Shown here: piece after piece, positions 37,088 to 48,236 of the stretch
Position numbering within the stretch: position 1 is the stretch's first letter
Layout of the letters: each line of letters starts with the position of its first letter
NCBI GenBank assembly: GCA_021014945.1
Contig: MU266338.1
Coordinates: 1 to 64,000, forward strand
Reading direction: 5' to 3'
From: Leucogyrophana mollusca
Taxonomy: Eukaryota > Basidiomycota > Agaricomycetes > Boletales
DNA length: 64,000 nt
Position numbers and translations under genes: made by a program
The notes under the pieces: generated by a model
Database searches by the model: none
What the model was told of the DNA's origin: nothing
The model's input: the letters and a program-made list of their open reading frames with translations, nothing else

Positions 37088-37509
37088 TTTGTTGTTTCTG
37101 GTCTAAAGGGCTGCACTGCACAAGTTTAGTAAGTGGCTAGTGCGAAGACACCCGGAGAAGGTTGAAAGACGCAGGTGCTATTGACCACTGTTTTACAAAA
37201 GCTTTGAATCCTAACACATGCAAACAAACGTTCACTTCTACTGAGGGGTGGCGGTAAATACATTGCAAGACTATATGGTATTGGAGCATATAATAGACAT
37301 TACACAAATGTGTGATATATAGAAGATATTTTGCGATCGGGTTCCGATGCCATCGCCCGCGGCGACTTGAAAAAACCTTGTACTAGAAATGGCTGATGTA
37401 TCGATTTGTGCAATGCGCCGAACATAATGCAGAGTCGGATATGTGCAATTGTGATGGGTCAAGAAGCGGAAGCATGTCCAAAGAAAGAGAAGTATCATGA
37501 GGGAAGGGT

Positions 37510-39441
37510 TTACTGTGGTGCTGATCCACGGCCACGACCCCTTCCTCGACCCCTTCCACGGCCTCGGCCGCGTCCACGGTCGTTGAAGGTCTTGTGCTGG
37601 GACTGGTTGGGACTGCTGTTCTGATAAGGGGGATGAGATCCAGGTATTTCGCTATGAACAGGTTGGCCTTGAGGGGCACGTGGACGGGCACTGGGTTTCC
37701 GAGATCGTGGGTAAGTGTGTGTCCGGCCATTCTCTGGTGGTTGGGGAGCCGGTGACGACCGACCAGAAGAACGAAGATCGTTCGTTGAAGGAGAAGCACA
37801 CCTCGCGGTGTCCTGCTTCGCAACTATGGGAGTGGGAGGGGGGGTAAAGCCGCCAAAGCTCATTAAGAGATTGTGAATTTCGTCGAGCTTCTGTGGATGC
37901 TGGGCCAGCTTCTCCATCATCACTTGTTTTCCGTGACTCGACGAGACCCGAGTCCAAGCATGGCCGATGTCTTGCGTACTGGCCAGACCACTATCAAGGA
38001 TCTTCCAGACTACTTCCGGCTCACATGAATCCAGAGCGAGCGATAAGAGAGAACTTGTTGGCGGCGAGCTGTAGATGGAGCTTGATTCCGCCTCCTTCGG
38101 GTCATAAGTTTCGAAGAAGTGATTGAGAATGGAAACGTGCCCAAGTTGAAGTGCGATATGGAATGCCGTGAAGCCGAGGGAATTGCGTTCTTCAGGCTCC
38201 GCGCCTGCGAAAACGAGGATTCGCCATCAGTGTGACGGTCATTAAAAGCGCGAGGACATACTGTGGGCGTCTAGCCACTCCACCAGGCTCGTGTCTCCTG
38301 CTTGAGAGGCGATATGTAGCAAAGTTTCCTTGTGGTCCTTCGGCTGTGACTGAACGTACTGCTCGCAGCCAATCTTGACTTCGCCGCCAGCTGGATCCAC
38401 CGCGTCCTCCCACACGCCCTTCTTTACTTTCTCCGCGTTCCCTTTACGTGCAGCGGCAAATATCTCAGAACGTAAGGTTTGTGCGCGACGCTGCTGATTT
38501 TCAACGGCTTTGGCAGCTTTCTGACGTGAAGCTTGAGCTTGAGCTTTCTTATTGGTGGCCTTTATCCGCTGCCTTTCTTCTGCTTCTTTGCGCTCTAGAG
38601 ATTTCAGATGGGGTAGATAAGCTAATGAGTGGAAGAGTGATGAACTTGAGAGTAACTTACCCTGTTCCCGTTGTAGCTCCAGCGCAGCTTTCCGATCGGC
38701 GGCCTCCTTTGCACGGCGCTCCTCGGCCTCTACCTGCTCCTGCCTACTGCGTTTAACGCGGGCTTCGTATTCCTCCTGAGTTTCAGGGGCCCGGTTTCGG
38801 TGCATATTGCGAAGAAAGGCTCGAGGACTGTTAGTTTAATTTATACACCTGGTAGATACAAAAATTCGTACCGGAAAACGTGTGTCGACTTGAGCGACCA
38901 CTAGTAAGCTCCTCAAATATGAATCTAAAGCATTCATGAATTGACTGCGTCATTTGGGTCGGCTTCCACAAACATACTTGGCAAATTCCGTCCTGTCATC
39001 GTACTCGTCTTCATCGTCAGAATCGAAGTACCAGAAACCTTCATCGTCGTCATAATCGCCATAATCGTCGTACTCGTCATCACTCTCGGGTCCCCACTGA
39101 CTCTGGCGGTGTGGGTAAGGCGTGGAATGGTCAAGGTGCTTCAGGAGCACAGTGTAGGCCTCGCTGACAGCTTGAAACTCGGCGGTAGCGTCTGCATTCC
39201 CTGGGTTTTTGTCTGGATGCGTGCGGAGAGCAAGCTAAGAATGGCATCTGAGAGCACTGGCCAGAGATTTTGACATGCGCTACACACCTGTCTGTAGGCC
39301 AATTTGACATCGTCCAGTGAAGCACCCTATATCGACCGGTGGCATCAGTACGTGCTTCACCACAAGGTATTTTTCAGGAAGAATAACCTGTTCGAGCCGG
39401 AGGGTAGCGTACGCCTCACTGACTGAGGAATGCCGGACCAT
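37510..39441 (-). CDS. J-domain (DnaJ) protein with ankyrin-like repeats and an Arg-Gly tail
   Basis: Seven exons: 39441-39388, 39326-39288, 39234-38974, 38911-38872, 38819-38661, 38594-38262, 38204-37510, giving 526 aa. The N-terminal J domain contains the HPD signature ([17 protein letters not shown]) after [10 protein letters not shown]. An acidic Asp/Tyr-rich stretch and a long charged coiled coil follow ([35 protein letters not shown]). Ankyrin-like repeats come next ([55 protein letters not shown]). The C-terminus is Pro/Ser-rich and ends in nine tandem RG/GR units. It likely recruits Hsp70 to a specific client or site. Two acceptors (before 38911 and 38819) end in GAG, chosen by frame, and are the weakest joins. 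Confidence 0.8.
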
Positions 39442-39689
39442 TATCTGGTGCGGTGGCTCGATGGAAAGGATAACGAGAAAAAATAAGTCAAGACGCGACC
39501 AGACGCGGTCCTAAAATTGGAATAGGTTTGCCGAAAATTTGCCTCAGCAGTCACAAAGCGATTTCCAGAATCCTTGTTTTTCTTTGTTTTACGCGAACTT
39601 CAAAGGTGAGCGCGACACAGGCTGGACAACACAGATATTTTTCAATATGGGCAGCTAGAGAATCGTTCTTTGAGAAGCGAATCGGCAAG

Positions 39690-41378
39690 ATGGACGCGAC
39701 CTCGCCGACTCCCCCACCCGTTGTCGGCCAGGTTACCTTACCTGCCCCAGTGCCAGTGGTAGAGGCAAACCCGGCAGGACAGGGTACGTCGCTCTTCAAC
39801 GCAATATTCGGCGACAAGTACGTCCCTCCTTGCTTCCCAACTCAGCTTGCGGACTGACTGATTCATCAAGTGCAGTCCTTACTTCCAAGCCGGATTCGGC
39901 CTTATGGCGAGTATTCGCCTTCATCTGAGTTCCACTCTACACTAATCTCTCGGGCTATCCAGAGTGTCGGAGTGGGCCTCACCGTCCTCCGCCAAGGCCT
40001 TGTGCTCGGATCCACCGCCCTCCGCAGACGAATGCTCGTCTCTCTTGAAGTCAACAACAAAGACCGTGCCTACGAGTGGTTCCTTACATGGATGGCCAAT
40101 CAAGCAAATGCTGCCGCTCGAAAACGTCCTGGAAGCTCCTGGCTGCGTAGCCACGAGCTTAGCGTTGAAACGGTTGTTGAGCAACGAAGTAACGGGAGCT
40201 CCTCTGCTCTCTTCAAGCTCGTGGCGGGACCTGGTATCCATTGGTTTAAATACCGTGGTGCCTGGATGCAGGTTAGCCAGAACATTGCTGCTGGCGAGTG
40301 TCTCTTATCGCTTATTTCGTAGATGAAAAGGGAGCGCGAAACAAGATCCACGCAGCTAATGTCAGGAGTACCTTGGGAGACTGTCACCCTGACGACATTG
40401 TCCAGAGATCGAACACTGTTTCCTCAATTACTGGCGGAAGCGAGGGACCTCGCCATGCGCGATCAAGAGGGTAAACTCATCATTCGTACTGCATGGGGCA
40501 TCGAGTGGAAACCATTTGGTCAACCTCGGCGGAAGAGACCGCTAAATAGCGTCGTCTTCGCCGAAGGCGTGGGAGAGAAGATAGAGGAGGACGTCAAGGC
40601 ATTCCTTCAACGTCGACAGTGGTATGCGGACAGAGGTCCGTAACTCTTTCCTGTGCGGCACTCATCCCCGAAACGAGCTTTTCTCCGCAGGCATACCTTA
40701 CCGAAGAGGCTACCTTCTGCACGGGCCTCCTGGTTCTGGAAAAACTTCGTTTATACAAGCACTGGCCGGCTCACTATCGTATGACATATGTGTGCTCAAT
40801 CTGTCAGAACGAGGACTGGCAGACGATAAACTCAATCATCTGCTGTCAAATGCGCCAGAGCGGAGCTTTGTTCTGATAGAAGACGTTGACGCCGCCTTCA
40901 ATAAGCGAGTTCAAACGAGCGAAGACGGGTGAGTGAGATGCTTGGCGACTCAGGGTTCGCGTGACTTACATTGTTCAGATACCAATCCTCGGTGACATTC
41001 TCAGGTTTTCTTAATGCGCTGGATGGTGTCGCTTCAGGGGAAGAACGCATCATCTTCATGACTACGAATCACATTGAAAAGCTCGATCCCGCACTTATCC
41101 GCCCAGGTCGGGTGGATCTCAGCGTCATGGTCGACGATGCATCGCCTGATCAAGCGAGAACACTCTTCACGCGTTTCTATGGTGGTGGGGAGCACATCAC
41201 AGATATTACAGAAGGAGAAGTGACCCGATTGGGCGCAGAACTAAAAGAGCTGGTGGGGAGTGAGATGAAGCAGGGGAGACGTGTCAGTATGGCTGCTCTG
41301 CAGGGACTTTTCATACGCAACAGTGCGACGGAAGCAGTGAAGACATGTCGGGAGCTCTTTGTCGACAAGCGGACTTGA
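39690..41378 (+). CDS. BCS1: Mitochondrial AAA chaperone BCS1
   Basis: Six exons: 39690-39817, 39876-39906, 39963-40271, 40323-40635, 40691-40928, 40979-41378, giving 472 aa. The BCS1-specific N-terminal TM and import region lies around residues 45-75 ([27 protein letters not shown]). The AAA domain has Walker [21 protein letters not shown], Walker [13 protein letters not shown], and the second-region stretch [23 protein letters not shown]1 inserts the Rieske protein into complex III in the inner membrane. Intron 2 (39907-39962) appears to start with GC (ATG|GCGAGT); no GT nearby keeps the frame. Confidence 0.94.
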
Positions 41379-41462
41379 GGTAGCTATTTGTAGAGCTGGT
41401 ATATATCCAGGAACCTCTGACACTACTCAGATCTATAGAAAGTAGCGTGCTAGCGGGTACTG

Positions 41463-42567
41463 TCAGAAGGTCGCTTTGCGCTTTCGCCCAGTGAACTTTG
41501 AGTCGCGTGGAACGCCCTCTTTGCCTCGCTGGCGATATAGCTGTAAGAAAGTCAGCTACTGGTCAGGGGACGAAAGTGTTCATGGCAAATACCTCTTTTT
41601 TCTTCAATATCCAGTCTCTGTCCTTGATGTTTTTTCTCTTCCCGCTGCGATCCTTGGTCTTTAACTTTTCTCTTCGGCGTTCAAAGCGGGCATGCTCGTC
41701 ATCTTCCCCTTCTAAGCCCTGCGGTATCTGCTGCTGCGCACCACCGCCACCACCGACGAAAAGGCATAAAAATACCTTCTTCGCCTTTTTCGAATTGGGG
41801 TAATCAACGACGATACCACCACCGAAACCAGCCTTTTGAGCTATTGATGTAATGAGCTGTATCTGGTCGTCGGAAGTAGGATAAAACTGGAAAACTGCGC
41901 GCGACGGATTTCGTAGGGCGGAGTGTAGAGTGGTGAAAAAGCGAGTTAGTCGATGAGGGGGTGATGATGTGGGATGCGATGTTTCGGCGTTCAAGAGCCA
42001 CTGGAGGACAGATATACTACAGCGCAAGTTTGTGTAGTGATCGCCAGGAGAAAAGAAAGCCTTGCCTTATGGCGCCATCAAAACTACCGGGACGGAAGCC
42101 AAAGCCCTGTCCGATATCTTGGAGAAATAAATCACCCTCTACTTCCCTCTCCAGAGCGACCTCTGCAGTGGCCGCGTAAGATTGGGTCAAGGTACTGCAA
42201 AGTGAGGGACACGCACCAAGCATACTAGGGGCAATATCCACACCTGCCCATATGTATCCCTCCTCGTCTAGAATTTCTCCTGACAGGCCCGATCCACATC
42301 CAATATCCAAGAGGAAACATGGCTCATCTGGAGGCAGGTTCAGAAGCTCGAGAGCACGATAGGTCATATCAGCCTGGATTTGCTGATTACGAGTGCTAGC
42401 AAGCTCGTGAGCAGAGCTCTACGGACAGTCATGAATGCACAGACTTTTTGGTGTATTTCTTGGCTTCGGTATCGCCATAGTACTATACGGATGGTTAACT
42501 ACATGGCCTGAGTGAAATTCACGATTCGTACAATCTCTGGTGGCGCTTGGAGCTCTGGACGGGACAT
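41463..42567 (-). CDS. BUD23: 18S rRNA (guanine-N7) methyltransferase BUD23
   Basis: Six exons: 42567-42532, 42482-42445, 42395-42217, 42162-42066, 42016-41593, 41540-41463, giving 283 aa. It starts [12 protein letters not shown], typical of Bud23, then [20 protein letters not shown]. The SAM-binding motif I is [17 protein letters not shown], with [11 protein letters not shown] and [20 protein letters not shown] after it. The C-terminus is basic ([27 protein letters not shown]), the usual rRNA-binding tail. Bud23 with Trm112 makes m7G in the 18S rRNA decoding region. Intron 4 has a GC donor (AAG|GCAAGG at 42065). It is head-to-head with BET3, with 146 bp between start codons. Confidence 0.94.
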
Positions 42568-42713
42568 CACGAAGTCTATGTGCAATAATCAAGGCCGTTT
42601 GCGTTTGGTGATCGGTGTGCAGAGAAATTTCAGACCTGGAGGCTCGAGGACAAAAATCAGGCACGTGGTTTATAGATCTTGGTCCCTGCAATATCGAGAC
42701 TTGTTAGCCAACG

Positions 42714-43514
<801 letters not shown>

Positions 43515-43676
43515 CGTGACCTTCAGTCATTCTTGTCGCTACGTTGTAATACCATTGGCACACCTACAGAGCCTCTTGGCTTGCTGGGCAACTCAGCTCC
43601 GAAGTCAGCACTGGGTGTTGAGGGAAGATGATACCATGCAGAACAAACTGGGTCCAGTAGTGTGCAATACAAAAAG

Positions 43677-44229
43677 CTAGCCCCAACGGTCGACTTTGTT
43701 GAGCTTCCGTGCCGTTCTGGCATTGGTTTGTGTGTTTTGCCCTCTGACTGGCAAGCCCATCGCGTGCCTCTTCCCGACATAGCTCCCAATCATACGTTGG
43801 TGAGCAATATTGTCCTTGACCACCCTCTTCGCCTCCGACTCAATCTTCATATTTCTTAGCGGATCAGCTCCACCCTTTCCACTGGCGGCCGCAAACGCAG
43901 CCCGCAGCTCCTGAAGTGGTATAGATGGTGGTGGGGCTTTGTAACTCGGCCCTGCGAGTGGAAGGCGTGGCAGTGGAGGGGCAGTGGAGGGCGACGCGAG
44001 GAAAGACGCGAGCTCAGTGATTTGGTGGGGGGTTAGACTGCGAACTTTGCATCTGTCGTGTATTTGGAGACGAGCGCATAGCCGGTGTGCGGTTTTATGC
44101 CCAACACCGTAGAATGCAGTCAAGGCAAACTGGGGAAGAACATTAAAGTCACCCGCGGGGCGAAGGTCTTACTCGACTTACCCTGGCTAGCTGTGAGTCG
44201 GGGAGTTGTACCCCAAGGACGTGAACCAT
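43677..44229 (-). CDS. Mitochondrial small-subunit ribosomal protein uS13m (S13 type)
   Basis: Two exons: 44229-44182 and 44129-43677, giving 166 aa. It starts MVHVLGVQLPDSQLARFALT and has YGVGHKTAHRLCARLQIHD and the C-terminal RMIGSYVGKRHAMGLPVRGQ followed by TNARTARKLNK, the classic bacterial-type S13 signature. A Pro/Ala-rich insertion separates the two halves. The protein sits at the head of the mitoribosomal small subunit. It is head-to-head with the XAP5 gene, with 137 bp between start codons. Confidence 0.93.
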
Positions 44230-44366
44230 GGCGAGAGTAGGTCTACCAGCAAATGCAGACTCAGAAATTTAGGACTGTGCAAATTCACACTCCGCGATTT
44301 TGCACCTTGACCTCGACTTTCACGTTCACACCGATCAAACCTTCGACGCGCTTGTTTACCTTCGCT

Positions 44367-45641
44367 ATGTCGACCAACCAAGCAGAGGGCCGGCGTGAAG
44401 ATGCCCTGGTGAAGCAGCGTACGCAGATGCGCGAAGAGTACGAACGACAGAAACAAACTCTCATCAACGAAACTGAAAAGTCACGCCCATCATCAAACAA
44501 GTTCGTTGGCCAGAATGACTCTATGGAGGAGAACCTCAAAAACAGCACTGTCGGGTTGGTGCGCCTCGAAGACTTTCAGCAGAGGCGGAAGGAGATCGAG
44601 GAAGCCAAGGCGAGAGAAGCCGCGCGGACCAACGACCTTAAGTATGTCGACGTCCAATTTTGTGTGTTTTGGACTCTCGTTTCTCTTTGAGTCATGGGTA
44701 GAGGTCAGATGGCTTATAGTTCGTGGAGAAACTGTTTAGGGACGAAACGAAACGGGTGAAGAAACGGAAGAAGGCAGCGAAAGCTAAACTGTCATTTGCT
44801 ATGGATGACGAAGGGGATGGAGAGGGGGAGACTTCTTCCCGTCAGACACCAGAAGAGGAAAATGGAGAGCAGCCAGCGAAACGCTCCAAATTCCGGAAGA
44901 ATCCCAACGTCGACACTTCGTTCTTACCCGACCGCGACCGGGAAGAAGCTGAGAGGAAAGAGCGAGAACGACTGCGACAAGAATGGCTTCGAAAGCAGGA
45001 GGAGACCAAGCAAGAGGACATCGAAGTGACTTATTCTTACTGGGATGGCAGCGGCCACAGAAAGAGTGTGACGGTGAGCATCTGCCTTGAGTGAGCGCTT
45101 AACCACGGTCTTATGTCTCGGGCAGTGTAAGAAAGGCGACTCTATCAGCGGGTTTCTGGAGAAATGCCGACAGCAGTTTCCCGAGCTCAGAGGCGTCAGT
45201 GTCGACAACCTTATGTATATCAAGGTGAGTGTCGCCAGGCTGGCGGAAATGATGTCCTTTGACCCTTGTTTCACTCCAGGAGGATCTCATCATACCACAC
45301 GTGTGCCTTTACCATTGCAGTGCTCTTCTTTCCTACTGACAAGTGTGATAGCACCACACCTTCTACGATTTCATCATCAACAAAGCGCGGGGGAAATCTG
45401 GCCCTTTGTTCAATTTCGATGTTCACGACGATGTTCGCTTGTTAGCTGACGCGACGAAAGAAAAGGATGAGTCGCACGCGGGTAAGGTGGTCGAGCGGAG
45501 CTGGTATCAAAGGAACAAGCACATCTTTCCTGCATCAAGATGGGAGGTGAGTTTGAAAAGTTGGATCGAGAATGCAATCTAAACCTTCATGTTTAGGTGT
45601 TTGACCCGGAGAAGAGCTATGGGAAATATACCATCGCCTGA
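44367..45641 (+). CDS. XAP5/FAM50 family nuclear protein
   Basis: Six exons: about 44367-44645, then 44720-45073, 45126-45224, 45280-45300, 45352-45546, 45597-45641, roughly 330 aa. The N-terminal half is charged ([47 protein letters not shown]). The C-terminal XAP5 domain has [70 protein letters not shown] and [23 protein letters not shown]5 proteins are nuclear and linked to splicing and chromatin. The end of exon 1 is uncertain: the attractive GTATGT donor at 44642 does not keep the frame, so a GTCGAC donor at 44646 is used. Confidence 0.9.
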
Positions 45642-45800
45642 AGGGGCCTATCAATGTTGCTTCCGTATTTTAATAATATCAGTCAGTGTATACTCTGTAG
45701 CTGGATGCACGAGGGCGATGTCAGATATAAGTTGGGGACCTTGTGCGATGCGTTGTCCTTCATCGATAAAACATCGAAGCGTGCAAAATGCAAAAGGTAA

Positions 45801-45883
45801 TGCCAGGACCGTGGATTGAACACGGGACCTCCAGAAACCAGTGGGTCTTCAGTCTGTTGCTCTCCCAGCTGAGCTATCCCGGC
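45801..45883 (-). tRNA. tRNA-Phe (GAA) with a short intron
   Basis: Read on the minus strand, the acceptor stem GCCGGGA pairs with TCCTGGC (one G-U). The D arm is GCTC/GAGC, the anticodon loop starts CTGAAG (anticodon GAA), and the T arm is CCGTG-TTCAATC-CACGG. The discriminator base is A. About 10 nt (ACCCACTGGT) after the base 3' of the anticodon are excess and sit where nuclear tRNA introns occur; removing them leaves 73 nt. One anticodon-stem position (27-43) looks mismatched. Open frames across this locus are artefacts of the tRNA. Confidence 0.88.
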
Positions 45884-46199
45884 GATGGAAACCATCGTTT
45901 GCTTGCTTATATGGATTCTGAATACGTGGCAATACCATATCTCGTCCGAGTCGCCGACAGCTGCCAGTGGTTACCTTCATCTTTCCTCCCAATCCATCAC
46001 AGCGAGCGTTAAGTCTGAAGTCAAGAACTCAGGACGAACATAAGGCAAACCGTTTAGATGAGACCATCATGCATTGCATTTAGCCTCTTCAATGCTACTA
46101 CCTTCTCTGAACTTCACGAATTACCCGCTTTGACCAGGGGATTCTCTGGAGTTGTAGCCGTGGCTTTGACCTTTCGTCGCTTTGACCTCAAGCAGGGTT

Positions 46200-46205
46200 T
46201 ATAAA
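46200..46205 (+). promoter_or_regulatory. TATA box
   Basis: TATAAA lies 69 bp upstream of the ATG at 46274, a plausible core promoter position for the helical protein gene. Confidence 0.5.
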
Positions 46206-46273
46206 GCGTATCCAGTGCTTATGAGGATGCCTCACCAACCTATCCCGCATCATCTCAACTTACGAGGCACACC

Positions 46274-47227
46274 ATGGCGGTGACACAAACATACACCGGT
46301 ATTCCCCCATTCTTTTTCGATCCTTCGATCGAGGCGAACGCTTGTACCTGCGAGCTCGGTCCCTCTCCATGTCAAGAGTGCAAAGGTTTAGCCACTGAAG
46401 AACCTCCGGCACCCGCCTTTGTACATACACGCCGCTTTGATCCATTCGCAGAGGACGAGTCCTTGGACACCGTTCCCACCTGGCAGAAAGACATCGACAG
46501 CGAACTTTGCCTCGTTTTCAAGGAAGCTTTCTTGGCTAACTACCCTCCGGATGAGACGGCTATGAGGATCCTACGTATATTAGGTGAACCCACGAAGGAG
46601 AACATACGAATACTGGCATTGGAGTTCTTTCTCCACTGGAGTCGCTTCCAATTCAGAACACTGAACTCCAACGAGTACGCGATGAACGTCGCTATTGTGG
46701 CAGACCGCTTGGCGACTGGCTTGGCTCGCTACTCCCCGACCGCTCGTCTGGATTTCGAGGTCGAGTTATCCTCGGTATGCGTCGACAGATTTCAGCTCGC
46801 ATGGCACTGGGTAGGCTTTAATCTAGACCCGACGCTTCGAGCAACGCCGATTTAATGTCACTTCTACCAGTTTGTCAACAACACTTGTGGTCAGGTCGCA
46901 CCTCGCCATCGTCGCAGCCTGCTACTTCGAGTGATCTCTATCCTGACGATGCTCAGCCATTTATTTCGGGCGGGTGCCATTCAACGGCAGCCTATCCTGC
47001 GTACATTGGGGTTTCTTTCTGACTTCATACCAAGGCATGATGCGATAGCTTCCATCTACACATTCTTGTTACAACTGGGATTCTCCGTCTACGCGAATGT
47101 GGGGATACCCTTTATTCGCGATATCATCGCAAGGCTCGATAGCCATATCACAAGACTCGTTCCATCTGACCCGGTAGTTCAACTGGTGCGCACACGTCCT
47201 CTGTCAATTAGCACATCGAAGAAATAA
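46274..47227 (+). CDS. Unknown helical protein with Cys-rich N-terminus
   Basis: Two exons, 46274-46810 and 46871-47227, giving 297 aa. The N-terminus has CTCELGPSPCQEC. The rest is predicted helical: DSELCLVFKEAFLANYP, LALEFFLHWSRFQF, FQLAWHWFVNNTCGQ, SLLLRVISILTMLSHLFRAG, ILRTLGFLSDFIP and IYTFLLQLGFSVYAN. Regularly spaced hydrophobic helices suggest a helical-repeat (HEAT/MIF4G-like) fold, but no family was recognised. The intron joins in phase 0; without it the first exon would run 14 codons into the intron and stop. The ATG has a good context (ACCATGG) and a TATA box. Confidence 0.7.
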
Positions 47228-48147
47228 TCTCAGTATTTTATAGGTTCTCGCTCTCAAGTTTCTCGTGGGCGAGTGGCACAAGACACAATTTACTTTGAGC
47301 CTTGGAAGGGTTCGGAGATGAACTCGGAACTGAGGGGAAACAGCAGCGACTAAAACATTGCATATATTTATTGTCGAGTTGCAAACGTATAACTCCCGAA
47401 TTCGTCAAGTGACTACCACGCCCTCTGAGCCTCTTCTTCCGTCCCGCTCTGCAAGGGAAATTGCAGAAGGAACTAATCTCTGTCAAGGCTCCACGGATGA
47501 TGAAAGTTGGGGTGTACAGAAACTTGTCGAGTCTGGTCGGGCCGTCTTGGCGAACGGCGTCCACGGGCAATCCGGGAGTGGGGATGCTGCAGAAATGGCA
47601 GCAGCCGACCTGCGTGGGTCGTAGGGCGTAGTTTATCGACACTCTTCGAGAGTCCATTCAACAGCGGCGCATCCCAACTGCACGCGCCGACCGTGCATAA
47701 ACCCCTGTCCGAATCTCCCGGGTGGCCTTGTTGCTCGCGTCTGGAAAGTTACTCGACTGAACTCACAGGGAATGGACAATTATGGAGAAAACGCGCTAAG
47801 CAAAGTCCCCCTACCCTCCTCACCGCTCGCGCTCTCCATGCCTTATTTACTTCGAACGACACATTATGAAAGTATTGGGGGGACCATTCGTCGAATGCGA
47901 GGTGCTTGAATGCAGCCACGGTATGTCATGCTAAAAACGACCTTTCATTTATAGAATTGAGCTGACAATGACCCAGGACTCGGACTCCCACCCAGGGGTT
48001 GGTGCGTAGGCTTCGAGTTCAACCCTTTTATACTCTGATTTCTGGTTCACGTGACTCAGACGCGTCGCCAAACAAACCCTAATCGCGCGCCGGAGTGGAT
48101 TCCAACTCTTTGTTGACTGATCGCGTCAGCCTCCTATCTTGAAACGG
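47228..48147. other. Intergenic, no supported gene
   Basis: About 920 bp. Open frames on both strands near 47238-47869 overlap each other and show no domain. No repeat or RNA gene was recognised. Confidence 0.4.
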
Positions 48148-48155
48148 TATAAATA
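48148..48155 (+). promoter_or_regulatory. TATA box with pyrimidine-rich initiator region
   Basis: TATAAATA lies 82 bp upstream of the ATG at 48237. A CT-rich stretch (48164-48192) between the two resembles fungal transcription start regions of well-expressed genes. Confidence 0.6.
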
Positions 48156-48236
48156 CCCTCGAGGATATCTCTCTATCTTCCATCCCTCCTACCATCGCCT
48201 ACATCCATATACAATAACCAACTTCTTATTACTACA

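Noticed and set aside
37520..37580. Short alternating repeat that could be mistaken for a CRISPR or satellite array
   Set aside because: It encodes the Arg-Gly tail of the J-domain protein in frame; there are no spacers.
45683..45895. 70-codon minus-strand frame
   Set aside because: It runs through the tRNA-Phe gene; the peptide pattern is a known artefact of tRNA loci.
47238..47869. Frames of 88-139 codons on both strands
   Set aside because: Overlap on opposite strands without any recognisable motif or promoter-like context.
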